Source: JAWXBG01 sp044375415 (GTDB lineage: Bacteria; Bacteroidota; Bacteroidia; Flavobacteriales_D; Sanyastnellaceae). From it: a DNA stretch of 64,000 nucleotides. Of the stretch, positions 1-8,689 are shown piece after piece. How positions within the stretch are numbered: the stretch's first letter is position 1; every line of letters starts with the position of its first letter. The position numbers and the translations under genes are program-made. Below the pieces are notes generated by a model. The model saw only the letters and a list, made by a program, of their open reading frames with translations. It was not told where the DNA came from and searched no databases. The stretch is taken from assembly GCA_044375415.1 (NCBI GenBank), contig JBILMS010000008.1, positions 19,748-83,747 of the forward strand, in the 5' to 3' direction.

Positions 1-1224
1 CTGCTATTTGCACGATTGAAACAGACGATTGTTGCGGGTGCCGGTGTTACTTTCGGAATAGCGATGTTCATTGCTCTTATCAGTTTTATGACAGGCCTCA
101 ACGATCTTCTTGATGGACTTATACTAAATCGAACTCCACACGTTAGATTATACAACGAGGTAAAAGCATCTGATCAACAACCCATTGAAAAAAGCACTCA
201 ATATGGTGATTCAGAAAATTTTGTAGCATCTATAAAACCTCAGAATAGCAAGAAAGAACTTCGCAATGTGGGTGCTATTGTTGATGCGCTCAGACATGAC
301 CCTCGCGTAATTGATGTGGCTCCAAAAGTAAATGCTCCTGTGTTTTACAATGCCGGAAACGTAGAAATAGCAGGAGTAATAAACGGGATTGAGGTTGAAG
401 CAGAAGAAAAACTATTCAACTTTTCAAGTTATCTTATCAGAGGAAATCTTTCGGATCTATCAGCCATCAACAACAGTATTTTTCTGGGTAAAGGCATTGC
501 AGATAAAATGATGGTTGATGTTGGTGACGTCATCCAACTAACAAATGCAAAAGGTCAATCAAGCTCGTTGAAAGTCGCCGGAATCGTGCAGCTTGGTCTC
601 GCCGATCTGGATAACACATTCAGTTTTGCAGATATTGGAACCACTCAACAAGTGCTTGGCGAAGGTGCAGCTTACATCACCGATCTTCAAATTAAGATTT
701 ACGATATGGAGATGGCTCCGCAATTGGCCGATGAATTTCACCGAACATTTGGCGTTGATGCTATCGATATCCAGCGCGCAAATGCCCAGTTTGAGACGGG
801 AAGCGATGTGCGCTCTATCATCTCGTATGCAGTGGGAATAACCTTGCTCATCGTTGCCGGATTCGGCATCTACAATATCCTCAACATGATGATTTATGAA
901 AAAATGGATTCAATCGCTATCTTAAAAGCAACCGGATTTTCGGGGAGAGATGTAAAAACTATTTTTATAATTCTATCTATGATAATTGGAGTGGCAGGTG
1001 GAATACTTGGTCTGCTCCTCGGTTACGGATTTTCGCAATTGATCGACCACCTTCCTTTCAAAACCGAAGCACTTCCTACCATCAAAACGTTTCCTGTTCA
1101 ATACAACCCACTTTACTACATCATTGGAATTTCATTCGCACTCATAACTACCTATATCGCCGGTTGGTTTCCTGCACAAAAGGCTTCAAAGGTGGATCCG
1201 GTTGTAATCATACGGGGAAAATAA
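1..1224 (+). CDS. ABC transporter permease, LolC/LolE (MacB/FtsX) type, 5' end outside window
   Basis: Inner-membrane permease of a LolCDE/MacB-type ABC exporter, the class that moves lipoproteins or other envelope substrates out of the inner membrane. The frame is open from base 1, so the true start lies to the left. A first membrane helix (around VAGAGVTFGIAMFIALI) is followed by a periplasmic domain of about 230 residues. Three helices of an FtsX domain come next, with the family phrase EKMDSIAILKATGFSGRDV after the second helix. The protein ends in a DPVVIIRGK tail. The ATPase gene begins 7 nt downstream, so the two form one unit. The substrate cannot be told from sequence; LolE-like is the best description. 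Confidence 0.88.
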   Translation: MLFARLKQTIVAGAGVTFGIAMFIALISFMTGLNDLLDGLILNRTPHVRLYNEVKASDQQPIEKSTQYGDSENFVASIKPQNSKKELRNVGAIVDALRHDPRVIDVAPKVNAPVFYNAGNVEIAGVINGIEVEAEEKLFNFSSYLIRGNLSDLSAINNSIFLGKGIADKMMVDVGDVIQLTNAKGQSSSLKVAGIVQLGLADLDNTFSFADIGTTQQVLGEGAAYITDLQIKIYDMEMAPQLADEFHRTFGVDAIDIQRANAQFETGSDVRSIISYAVGITLLIVAGFGIYNILNMMIYEKMDSIAILKATGFSGRDVKTIFIILSMIIGVAGGILGLLLGYGFSQLIDHLPFKTEALPTIKTFPVQYNPLYYIIGISFALITTYIAGWFPAQKASKVDPVVIIRGK

Positions 1225-1231
1225 TCAGAGT

Positions 1232-1909
1232 ATGAGCGTCGTTCTGGAAGCTAAAAAAATCACTCGATACTTCGAAGACCCTGTTCGCTTCAAAGTATTA
1301 AATGAGGTTAGTTTCACTATCCAAAAAGGTGAATTTGTATCGATCGTCGGGAAATCGGGTTCAGGGAAATCAACACTTCTATATGTACTTTCAACGATGG
1401 ACACCGATTATGAAGGTGAACTTTGGTTAGATGGTCAACTCACCACCGGAAAAAGCGGAAATGATCTTGCCCGCATTCGAAATGAAAAAATAGGATTCGT
1501 GTTTCAATTTCACTACCTATTACCTGAATTTAATGTTCTAAATAATGTGATGCTGCCGGGTATTAAACTTAGAAAGCAAAGCAGACAGGAAGTGGAACAT
1601 AGGGCAATGGAACATTTGAAAACACTGGGAGTAGATGATCAAGCTCTGAAATTTCCGAATCAATTATCGGGCGGACAAAAACAGAGAATAGCTATCGCGC
1701 GAGCGCTCATTAATGATCCGGTAATAATAATGGGCGATGAGCCAACGGGTAACCTCGATCATAAAAATAGTGATATCGTATTTGGGATATTTAAAGAGTT
1801 GGCAACAGAGAAAAAACAGACGATGATGGTGGTGACACATGATCCCGATTTTGCGAAGCGGACGGATCGGATTATTGAAATGGAGGATGGGAAGGTTATA
1901 TCTAAATGA
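1232..1909 (+). CDS. ABC transporter ATP-binding protein, LolD/MacB-like
   Basis: ATPase partner of the preceding permease. In 225 residues it carries Walker A GKSGSGKST (40-48), the Q-loop at FQFHY (91-95), signature LSGGQKQR (145-152), Walker B VIIMGDE (164-170) and the switch His in VTHD (203). The short length and the EPTGNLD phrase after Walker B are typical of the LolD/MacB/FtsE group of exporters, which use ATP binding to drive mechanical movement of FtsX-type permeases rather than classical transport. The start ATG lies 7 nt after the permease stop, implying co-translation. It is the last gene of its unit; a repeat-rich convergent gap follows. Confidence 0.9.
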   Translation: MSVVLEAKKITRYFEDPVRFKVLNEVSFTIQKGEFVSIVGKSGSGKSTLLYVLSTMDTDYEGELWLDGQLTTGKSGNDLARIRNEKIGFVFQFHYLLPEFNVLNNVMLPGIKLRKQSRQEVEHRAMEHLKTLGVDDQALKFPNQLSGGQKQRIAIARALINDPVIIMGDEPTGNLDHKNSDIVFGIFKELATEKKQTMMVVTHDPDFAKRTDRIIEMEDGKVISK

Positions 1910-1950
1910 TTGATATGTCAATGATTAGTGAATCCGTAGATTCGATCATG

Positions 1951-2018
1951 CCCCTCGGCTTCGCTCGGGGACCAGAACTTCAATATTACAATTAAAACCT
2001 CGGCTCCGCTCGGTTTGC
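1951..2018 (-). repeat. Paired-hairpin repeat element A, reverse copy
   Basis: Two different short imperfect hairpins, CCCCTCGGCTTCGCTCGGGG and AACCTCGGCTCCGCTCGGTT, are separated by about 24 bp of AT-rich spacer. The same pair in opposite orientation occurs at 5303-5372, 23699-23767 and 62986-63074. The spacer is not conserved but the two hairpins and their order are. Confidence 0.8.
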
Positions 2019-2059
2019 TTCACTTCCCCAATTACGTATCGGTTCCTACAGAGAACCGT

Positions 2060-2175
2060 GAACTATCGAACAATGAAGATTTCGAACTAGTTCGAGAAAC
2101 AGTTTCAGTTTGAGAGCGTGCACGTCTTTTACAACGAGTCGTCCCCAGTCTCGCGAACTACGAACGTTGAACTTC
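2060..2175 (-). repeat. Modular intergenic string, reverse copy
   Basis: Read on the minus strand, this contains in order GCGAGACTGGGGACG, a CGTTGTAAAAGACGTGCACG block, CTCTCAAACTGAAACTG, TTTCTCGAACT and AGTTCGAA. The same blocks in the same order recur, diverged, at 5383-5490, 16244-16360, 23566-23680 and 54010-54160. This was recognised by eye; no alignment score was computed. Confidence 0.6.
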
Positions 2176-2267
2176 TCGGAAGAGTTTCGGAAACAGTTTG
2201 AGTTCGATGGTCAATACTTAGATCAATAATGTGCAGCCCTGTTCCCGTTTCTGCAAACCCCGAACTG

Positions 2268-5084
2268 TTACTTGCTCAAATACAAATTCCTTTCACTGTA
2301 TACCTGACGGAAAAATGGGTCTCGGAGATCTTTGATGAATCGAATGGCTTCGCCCGTCGATTTCATTTCGGGTCCGAGCTCTTTATTTACTTCGGGGAAT
2401 TTTTCATAGCTAAATACCGGAATTTTGATCGCGTATCCATTGCGTTTTGGATTAAACGTAAAGTCCTTCACCTTCTTCTCTCCAAGCATAACCTTTGTCG
2501 CATAATTCACATAAGGTTCGTCGTATGCTTTTGCTATGAAAGGAACGGTGCGACTTGCACGTGGATTAGCTTCAATGATATATACTAAATCGTCTTTGAT
2601 GGCAAACTGAATATTAATCAATCCAACTGTCTTTAAGGCAACTGCAATCTTCTTCGTATGCTCTTCGATTTGAGTCATTACAAAGTCGCCGAGGTTGTAG
2701 GGAGGCAGAACTGCGTATGAATCGCCACTGTGAATACCGGCAGGTTCGATGTGTTGCATGATACCAATAATATAAACATCTTCGCCATCGCATATCGCAT
2801 CGGCTTCGGCTTCAATTGCTCCTTCGAGGAAGTGATCGAGAAGAATTTGATTTTCGGGCATGTCGCGCAAAATATTTACCACGTGCTGCTCGAGTTCATT
2901 TTCATTGATCACGATTTTCATCTTCTGTCCACCCAATACATAACTAGGACGAACAAGAAGAGGGAATCCTAAATCGCGGGATAATTCTATCGCCTGCTCA
3001 GCGTTTTCCACTACACCAAACTTTGGATAAGGTATGCCTTGTTCTTTGAGCAAATTGCTAAATCGTCCGCGGTCCTCTGCTAAATCGAGTGAATGATAAT
3101 CAGTGCCAATAATCTTAATTCCATGCTTATGCAATTTGGCTGCAAGCTTCAGTGCTGTCTGACCACCCAACTGAACGATTACACCTTCAGGCTTTTCATG
3201 TAGAATAATGGAGTAAATGTGTTCCCAGAATACAGGCTCGAAGTAGAGTTTATCGCTCGTATCAAAGTCGGTGGAAACCGTCTCCGGATTGCAATTAATC
3301 ATGATGGTTTCGTATCCGCACTCACGCGCAGCGAGCACACCATGCACGCAGGAGTAATCGAATTCGATACCCTGACCAATGCGATTCGGACCACTTCCCA
3401 GTACTACTACTTTTTTGCGATCTGATACGATGCTTTCATTTTCTTCTTCAAAAGTTGAATAGTAATAAGGTGTCTTAGCTTCAAATTCGGCTGCACACGT
3501 ATCAACGAGTTTGTAAACTCTTTTGATACCCATGTCCTCACGTTTCTTAAACACTTCACTTTCCAAACATTTCAGTAAATGGGCGATTTGACGATCCGCG
3601 TAGCCTTTCTGCTTTGCTTCGAACATCAATTCCTTCGGAAAACTTTCGAGGGAATATTTTTCAACTCTTTTTTCCAAAAGAATCAATTCCTCAATTTGCT
3701 TTAAAAACCAAAAATCGATCTTTGTTTTTTCCTGTATCGTTTTAAAAGGAATACCTAATTTGATCGCATCATATATATGGAAGAGTCTATTCCAACTTGG
3801 ACGTTCGAGTGAGTCGAGAATTTGCTGTTGATCGCGGAGTTCTTTTCCATCTGCTCCCAAACCATTGCGGTTTATTTCGAGCGATTGACAAGCCTTTTGA
3901 AGTGCCTCTTGAAAACTTCTTCCAATACCCATCACCTCTCCTACGCTTTTCATCTGCAGTCCGAGTTGACGATTGCTACCCGGGAATTTATCGAAATTCC
4001 AACGCGGTATTTTAACAATGACGTAATCTAATGTGGGTTCAAAAAATGCGGAAGTGCTCTTTGTTATTTGGTTCATCAACTCATCCAAGTGATAACCGAT
4101 AGCAAGTTTCGAAGCTATTTTAGCGATCGGATAACCCGTCGCCTTGGAAGCAAGAGCCGAAGAACGAGATACACGTGGATTAATTTCGATAGCAATGATG
4201 TCCTCTTTCTCATCGGGACTCACAGCAAATTGCACATTACAACCACCTGCAAAATTCCCGATGGAGCGCATCATCATGATTGCCATGTCGCGCATCTTTT
4301 GATAAGTAGTATCGCTCAAAGTCATGGCGGGGGCCACAGTGATGCTGTCTCCGGTATGAATTCCCAGTGGATCAAAATTTTCTATAGAACAAATGATCAC
4401 CACATTATCATTGGCATCGCGGAGCAATTCAAGTTCGTATTCTTTCCAACCCAAGAGGGCTTTGTCGATCATCACCTCATGAATAGGCGAAAGATGCAGA
4501 CCACGTGTGAGAAGTTGATCGAACTCGGATTGAGAGTGCACTAAAGCCGCACCACTTCCGCCTAGGGTATAACTCGGACGAATGCACAAGGGAAAACCGT
4601 ACTCCTGCGCAATTTCTTTTCCCTCCAAAAAACTTTTCGCTGTGGTCTGAGGAGCCATTGGAACACCAATTTTTCCCATCAATTGACGAAAAGCCTCGCG
4701 GTTTTCGGTAATTTCTATTGCACCGGTATCTACACCGATCATTCGAACACCATGTTCTTGCCAAATCCCGGACTCTTCGCATTGAATAGCCAGGTTAAGC
4801 GCTGTTTGACCGCCCATGGTTGGAAGAACGGCATCTATTTTATGTTCCGATAAAATCTTTTCGATCGAAGCTATTTCGAGGGGTAGTAGATAAATATTAT
4901 CTGCAACCACCTTGTCGGTCATGATGGTAGCGGGATTGCTATTAATCAACGTGACTTCAATTCCTTCTTCGCGCAAGGATCTTGCAGCCTGAGAGCCGGA
5001 ATAGTCGAATTCACACGCTTGTCCGATAACGATAGGTCCTGAGCCAATAATGAGGACCGACTTAATGCTCTTGTCTTTGGGCAT
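2268..5084 (-). CDS. carB: Carbamoyl-phosphate synthase large subunit (short form)
   Basis: Makes carbamoyl phosphate from bicarbonate, ATP and glutamine-derived ammonia, for pyrimidine and arginine synthesis, together with the CarA amidotransferase (not in this window). Two homologous ATP-grasp halves are visible, each opening with a nucleotide-binding phrase (VLIIGSGPIVIGQACEFDYS; VVLGSGPNRIGQGIEFDYS) and ending with metal-binding segments EINPRVSRSS and EANPRASRTV. I place the start at the ATG at 5084, giving 938 residues, because MPKDKSIKSVLIIGSGP is the usual family beginning; an in-frame ATG 11 codons upstream is possible. The protein stops just after the second ATP-grasp half (GPEMKSTGEAIRFIKDLRDP...), so the C-terminal MGS-type regulatory domain of the roughly 1070-residue enterobacterial enzyme is absent. 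Confidence 0.95.
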   Translation of the reverse strand: MPKDKSIKSVLIIGSGPIVIGQACEFDYSGSQAARSLREEGIEVTLINSNPATIMTDKVVADNIYLLPLEIASIEKILSEHKIDAVLPTMGGQTALNLAIQCEESGIWQEHGVRMIGVDTGAIEITENREAFRQLMGKIGVPMAPQTTAKSFLEGKEIAQEYGFPLCIRPSYTLGGSGAALVHSQSEFDQLLTRGLHLSPIHEVMIDKALLGWKEYELELLRDANDNVVIICSIENFDPLGIHTGDSITVAPAMTLSDTTYQKMRDMAIMMMRSIGNFAGGCNVQFAVSPDEKEDIIAIEINPRVSRSSALASKATGYPIAKIASKLAIGYHLDELMNQITKSTSAFFEPTLDYVIVKIPRWNFDKFPGSNRQLGLQMKSVGEVMGIGRSFQEALQKACQSLEINRNGLGADGKELRDQQQILDSLERPSWNRLFHIYDAIKLGIPFKTIQEKTKIDFWFLKQIEELILLEKRVEKYSLESFPKELMFEAKQKGYADRQIAHLLKCLESEVFKKREDMGIKRVYKLVDTCAAEFEAKTPYYYSTFEEENESIVSDRKKVVVLGSGPNRIGQGIEFDYSCVHGVLAARECGYETIMINCNPETVSTDFDTSDKLYFEPVFWEHIYSIILHEKPEGVIVQLGGQTALKLAAKLHKHGIKIIGTDYHSLDLAEDRGRFSNLLKEQGIPYPKFGVVENAEQAIELSRDLGFPLLVRPSYVLGGQKMKIVINENELEQHVVNILRDMPENQILLDHFLEGAIEAEADAICDGEDVYIIGIMQHIEPAGIHSGDSYAVLPPYNLGDFVMTQIEEHTKKIAVALKTVGLINIQFAIKDDLVYIIEANPRASRTVPFIAKAYDEPYVNYATKVMLGEKKVKDFTFNPKRNGYAIKIPVFSYEKFPEVNKELGPEMKSTGEAIRFIKDLRDPFFRQVYSERNLYLSK

Positions 5085-5302
5085 TTTTTTTTTATCCGGC
5101 TGCAATGCACGTTCCATGCAGCTGCCGGTTAATTTAACTACCTGATTTTAAAAGGGATGTCCCTAAACGCGGCGCGAAAATACGCCTGAGTTCTCCGTTT
5201 CCAAAATGGAGATATGAACGAATTGTTGATAGAAACTGAAAGTTCAGGGTTCGAAGTTCATAGTTAGCAGTTCATTGACGTTTGAGCATCCGGAGACTTG
5301 CA

Positions 5303-5372
5303 GCAAACCGAGCGGAGCCGAGGTTTCAATAAGTTAGACTTTGAAGATCGGTCCCCGAGCGAAGTCGAGGGG
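5303..5372 (+). repeat. Paired-hairpin repeat element A
   Basis: Forward copy: GCAAACCGAGCGGAGCCGAGG hairpin, about 24 bp spacer, then ATCGGTCCCCGAGCGAAG with TCGAGGGG. It is the exact inverse arrangement of the copy at 1951-2018, and these two copies flank carB in opposite orientations. Confidence 0.8.
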
Positions 5373-5382
5373 TAGAATAGAT

Positions 5383-5490
5383 GAACGCCTTCGGAGATAT
5401 GCTGACCCTGGAACTGAAACTCTTTCTCGAACTGAATACAAATTATTCAGGGTTCGGTAGTTCGGGGTTCGCAGATTGGGGACGTTTACG
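5383..5490 (+). repeat. Modular intergenic string
   Basis: Contains GGAACTGAAACTCTTTCTCG, then AGTTCGGGGTTCGCAGATTG and GGGGACGTTTACGTCTTTGC. These blocks recur in the other repeat-bearing gaps in the same order. The copy is diverged and its borders are approximate. Confidence 0.55.
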
Positions 5491-5574
5491 TCTTTGCAGA
5501 CATATCCGCTAACAAACCGTGTTGATGAAATAATCAGGCTAGTATATTGGACGAAATTCTGTTAGAGAATAAGA

Positions 5575-5603
5575 AAACGTGCAAGTATCCTTGCACGTTT
5601 TTT
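5575..5603 (-). terminator. Intrinsic terminator (bidirectional form)
   Basis: Perfect stem ACGTGCAAG / CTTGCACGT with a TATC loop. It is followed by a T-tract on the plus strand and by TTTTCTTATT on the minus strand. It lies about 30 bp beyond the stop of the leftward lipoprotein gene, so it most likely ends that transcript before carB. Confidence 0.75.
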
Positions 5604-5633
5604 AATTTCTAAAAGACAACTAAATTGATTTGA

Positions 5634-7355
5634 TTACGGAATTACAAACGCCATATTCCTATTCGAAAATCCCAAAGCCTTTTTGATTTCTTCAGAACTA
5701 GTCGCTTTATCACTTAATCGTCGAAGTTTGATTCCGGCATCGGCTATATTTTTTGCTAATTGAGCTTTTTGAATATCGCCTTCCGTGGCATAATAAAAAT
5801 CATTGCCGACAAGTCCCCAAATAACTTGCCTACCATTTGGCACTGCAATTACGTTTATGGGAGTATTTGATCCGGGCAAATTGCCGAAAGATGAGACCAA
5901 ATTGAAATCCAGATAAGCGGAACTCACAGAATTTAGAGGAATAGAATTTCCTTCTTGGTCCATAAATCGAGCATTCACATACACCCCTCCTCTTTCTGTC
6001 AAGTACATAGGGCGATCACAATTCCATACCCCGAAACCATCGAGAGTAAATGTTCTCACCAAAGAACCCCCGTCAACCTTTCCAGCAATATACGAAACGG
6101 AATTTACTCGTGCGGCTGAACGCGGTTGCGTGCGGCTTTGAGCCAATAAATCACGCTGCTGTAGAACCAATGCGGCCTTTCTTTCCCTTGCAGCATTCCG
6201 CTCACGAATTCGATTCGCCTCCTCTTGCTGACGGCTCCATTTAAGTGCCTCTTTCTTTTGATCCGATTCCGCTTTCAATTCTGCGCGGGCCTCTTGTTGA
6301 GCCTCACGTTCAGCTCTGACCTGAGCTTCTTCACGTTCCTTTTCGAGTTTGCGCTGAGCCAGAATAGCCTCTTTCTCTTTCTGCTTATCCTCTTTGATTC
6401 TGCGATCTTGTGCAAGCTCAAATTCCTTTTGTTTCGCCTTAAAGATTTTTAATGCCTCATCATAATCTTTGCCCTCCAAGACAGGACGCGTCAGATAAGA
6501 CACTTCTTTTCCTACGCGCGAAAACGATACCTCGTATGTACCTGCAAATTCTCCGCGTTCAATCTTCAAATTTTCATAATCCTCATTGGCATCATCGGGA
6601 TTGTACTTTTTTTCGCTTTCATGCAATTCGAAAAACATTCCGTTATACGCCCTGAGCTCTGGAAGTGCAGAAGGATCGATTTCAATTTCAAACTTTGGCA
6701 TGTCCGGATTCGCTCTTCGAGGTTCAATCATCGCTAGAGGTTCTGATATAGTCGCAGACTGAACTACGTTTTCGCTCAATAGTATTTCATCATCTTTGTT
6801 CTGAAATTCATCCAAATTGATAATCTCGTCCTTGCCTTTTTCAATCCACCTCTTCGAGATCGTATCTAAATAATACACATTGAATTCAGGAGAATCGTTC
6901 GTACTTGTCATATGTAATTCCGGCATAGCTGTTTGATTCACACGAAGTAATTCATCGCCTCGATATGCTAACATTTCGCACATACCTGCCGATTCAAAAA
7001 TCGCCTCCTTATCCGAACCCGGCGGTGTGTAGTTCATCGGTATACCCGACAAATAAAAATCAACCGCGTCTTTAAACTCGCGGTACTTCACTTCAACCGG
7101 ACCTTCCACAACATTGCCATTAGAATCTGTGAAAGCATTTTTCGGAAACACGATAACTGTACCTGAAGGATAAACCAACGTGTCGCCCAAATTTGCATCC
7201 ACTTGATAAGACTCAAAAGGCATTTGAAGTTCCTTGATGGGTGGATCCACAAAAGCTTTGACACCATTTTCCACATTCGAAGTTGTCGTCTCTTCGGAAC
7301 AACTAAAGATGAGCCCAAGGCCCAAAAGACCAATAAATAATTTGATTTTGTACAT
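5634..7355 (-). CDS. Lipoprotein with central charged coiled coil
   Basis: No named family recognised. The 573-residue product starts with a lipoprotein signal whose lipobox ends at Cys19 (LIFSC), so it should be anchored in a membrane. The N-terminal third has a beta-rich pattern (PSGTVIVFPKNAF..., VEVKYREF) that I recall from other Bacteroidota surface lipoproteins. A long Glu/Lys/Arg/Gln-rich segment (about residues 300-415) should form an extended coiled coil. A C-terminal globular part of about 150 residues follows, starting near SVSYIAGKVDGG. A dedicated terminator follows, so it is probably a single-gene unit. A structural or adhesion-related envelope role is possible but unproven. Confidence 0.8.
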   Translation of the reverse strand: MYKIKLFIGLLGLGLIFSCSEETTTSNVENGVKAFVDPPIKELQMPFESYQVDANLGDTLVYPSGTVIVFPKNAFTDSNGNVVEGPVEVKYREFKDAVDFYLSGIPMNYTPPGSDKEAIFESAGMCEMLAYRGDELLRVNQTAMPELHMTSTNDSPEFNVYYLDTISKRWIEKGKDEIINLDEFQNKDDEILLSENVVQSATISEPLAMIEPRRANPDMPKFEIEIDPSALPELRAYNGMFFELHESEKKYNPDDANEDYENLKIERGEFAGTYEVSFSRVGKEVSYLTRPVLEGKDYDEALKIFKAKQKEFELAQDRRIKEDKQKEKEAILAQRKLEKEREEAQVRAEREAQQEARAELKAESDQKKEALKWSRQQEEANRIRERNAARERKAALVLQQRDLLAQSRTQPRSAARVNSVSYIAGKVDGGSLVRTFTLDGFGVWNCDRPMYLTERGGVYVNARFMDQEGNSIPLNSVSSAYLDFNLVSSFGNLPGSNTPINVIAVPNGRQVIWGLVGNDFYYATEGDIQKAQLAKNIADAGIKLRRLSDKATSSEEIKKALGFSNRNMAFVIP

Positions 7356-7417
7356 AACTAAGTGGTTTTATAATTGAAGAAGGTGGATCAATTTTCGAAC
7401 AGCATCTAAAAAACAAT

Positions 7418-7447
7418 TGCTCTTTGCACAAAGAGATTTTTGTTTTT
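7418..7447 (-). terminator. Possible intrinsic terminator
   Basis: Stem CTCTTTG / CAAAGAG with a 2-nt loop. It is followed by ATTTTTGTTTTT on the plus strand and by CAATTGTTTTTT on the minus strand. It sits downstream of the leftward hydrolase gene and before the lipoprotein gene. The stem is short, so confidence is moderate. Confidence 0.45.
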
Positions 7448-7539
7448 AAATACTGTTCCCATAAAACCAGTAGACTATCCTGTAGCTCCCCAATAAACTA
7501 TAAGTGCAGCCAATTATTGTGAACGATCAAAAATTGTAT

Positions 7540-8664
7540 TTAGCGATTGTAATTAACCATCGTAGACCGCACCAGTTCTTTAAACAATGGATTTCGACAA
7601 TAACAATACATGTGATGACATTTTCCGGTTGATTCAAAATTGAAAAGTTCAATACGCCCCGGAAAATGTACTTTCGAAACATGTGCATATAAATCTTCGG
7701 CGGATTTTCTCTTGTTGCATCCTAATGTAGTGTTGCCATACTTATAAGCCCCAGGCCCAAAAACACCAATAGCAAAATCTTTCTTGCGCAAAACAAAGTC
7801 CTTCTTGTTATATCCAATTTTTACATGATAATTGTCTTCGTTCCATTCCAATTCTCGCGTTGCTCGTCGTTTCAAATAATGATCCCACAATACTTCCTCA
7901 CTCGAAATCGCCGGTGCAATCAAGCAGATATTTACACATCGCTGCGAAGGGGTTGGAATATCCACATCCAAAGGATCCCACAGACAATGTGTAAGGACCT
8001 TTGCACCCAAACTATGGGAGTATAGATTTAACGTATCGGTATCAATAGCTGTAAGCAAGCGACGCAATTGTTGACCCACAGGAATCGCATTTCGCTGCGC
8101 TTCTTCGAACATGGCGAACATCGGACGATTTTTCTTAGGACTCATCGAGAAACAGCAATCGTACATACCATCCCAATACACTTCAAGATAAACCGCACTT
8201 TTATCACCCGATTTTTTCAACGCATCTTTTAGTCCTCTGTACTCCTCCGGGGAACACATATCGTGATTGCGCGATTGATAAGGCTTTCGAAATCCATGGA
8301 CCATTGCCGTCACTGTTCCTCTACTTTGATTTTTGGAATTAATACGTTGACTTATTCTTTTGAAGATTGCAGCATTCAACAAGATAAAACTCTGTTCATC
8401 AATTGAAGAAACTTGAATGTCATATTCAATTGAAATTGATCGAAACTGATCGGGATATGTGGTGTAATAATTTTGTAATACAGAACCCACATTTTTCAAT
8501 GAATCATTTGAAATGTGATAATCCGGATACGGAAATCCATTCGCATCCAAATAAACTGCCATGTCATCGAAAGGATGGTCTCCAAAAAGCACATGCCGAT
8601 CTTGAGCACACATTGCGAAGGAGAAAAGACATACGAAGCCCGAAAATATTGCCAAACGAATCAT
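7540..8664 (-). CDS. Secreted alpha/beta-hydrolase-like protein (DUF900-like)
   Basis: A 374-residue protein with a signal peptide (about residues 1-20, ending MCAQ). The alpha/beta-hydrolase hallmarks are a strand followed by VHGFRKP (122-128, oxyanion region) and a nucleophile elbow LYSHSLGAKV (214-223) with the probable catalytic Ser218. The first position of the usual GxSxG is Ser. The layout of VHGF, then an SHSLG elbow, resembles the DUF900/esterase-like group. Nine cysteines in the mature region suggest disulfides in an oxidising compartment. The catalytic His may lie near STGKCHHMYCY at the C-terminus. Substrate unknown. It shares direction with neighbouring envelope genes but has its own gap and putative terminator. 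Confidence 0.75.
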   Translation of the reverse strand: MIRLAIFSGFVCLFSFAMCAQDRHVLFGDHPFDDMAVYLDANGFPYPDYHISNDSLKNVGSVLQNYYTTYPDQFRSISIEYDIQVSSIDEQSFILLNAAIFKRISQRINSKNQSRGTVTAMVHGFRKPYQSRNHDMCSPEEYRGLKDALKKSGDKSAVYLEVYWDGMYDCCFSMSPKKNRPMFAMFEEAQRNAIPVGQQLRRLLTAIDTDTLNLYSHSLGAKVLTHCLWDPLDVDIPTPSQRCVNICLIAPAISSEEVLWDHYLKRRATRELEWNEDNYHVKIGYNKKDFVLRKKDFAIGVFGPGAYKYGNTTLGCNKRKSAEDLYAHVSKVHFPGRIELFNFESTGKCHHMYCYCRNPLFKELVRSTMVNYNR

Positions 8665-8689
8665 AGATGCAATGTTACATCACAAAGCA

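Larger units (their letters stand above)
1910..2267. other. Gene-free convergent gap made of interspersed repeats
   Basis: The space between two converging genes holds no credible coding frame. It contains a paired-hairpin element in reverse orientation (1951-2018), a reverse-orientation copy of the modular intergenic string (about 2060-2175), and, overlapping the 3' end of carB, a reversed copy of the 'AGTTCGGGGTTTGCAGAAAC' module (about 2240-2272). Confidence 0.75.
5085..5633. other. Gene-free stretch with repeats and a terminator
   Basis: Upstream region of carB. It holds a 'gttcatagttagcagttc' fragment (about 5256), paired-hairpin element A (5303-5372), a copy of the modular string (5383-5490) and a strong hairpin terminator (5575-5603) that ends the next leftward gene. 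No coding frame or RNA gene was recognised. Confidence 0.7.
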
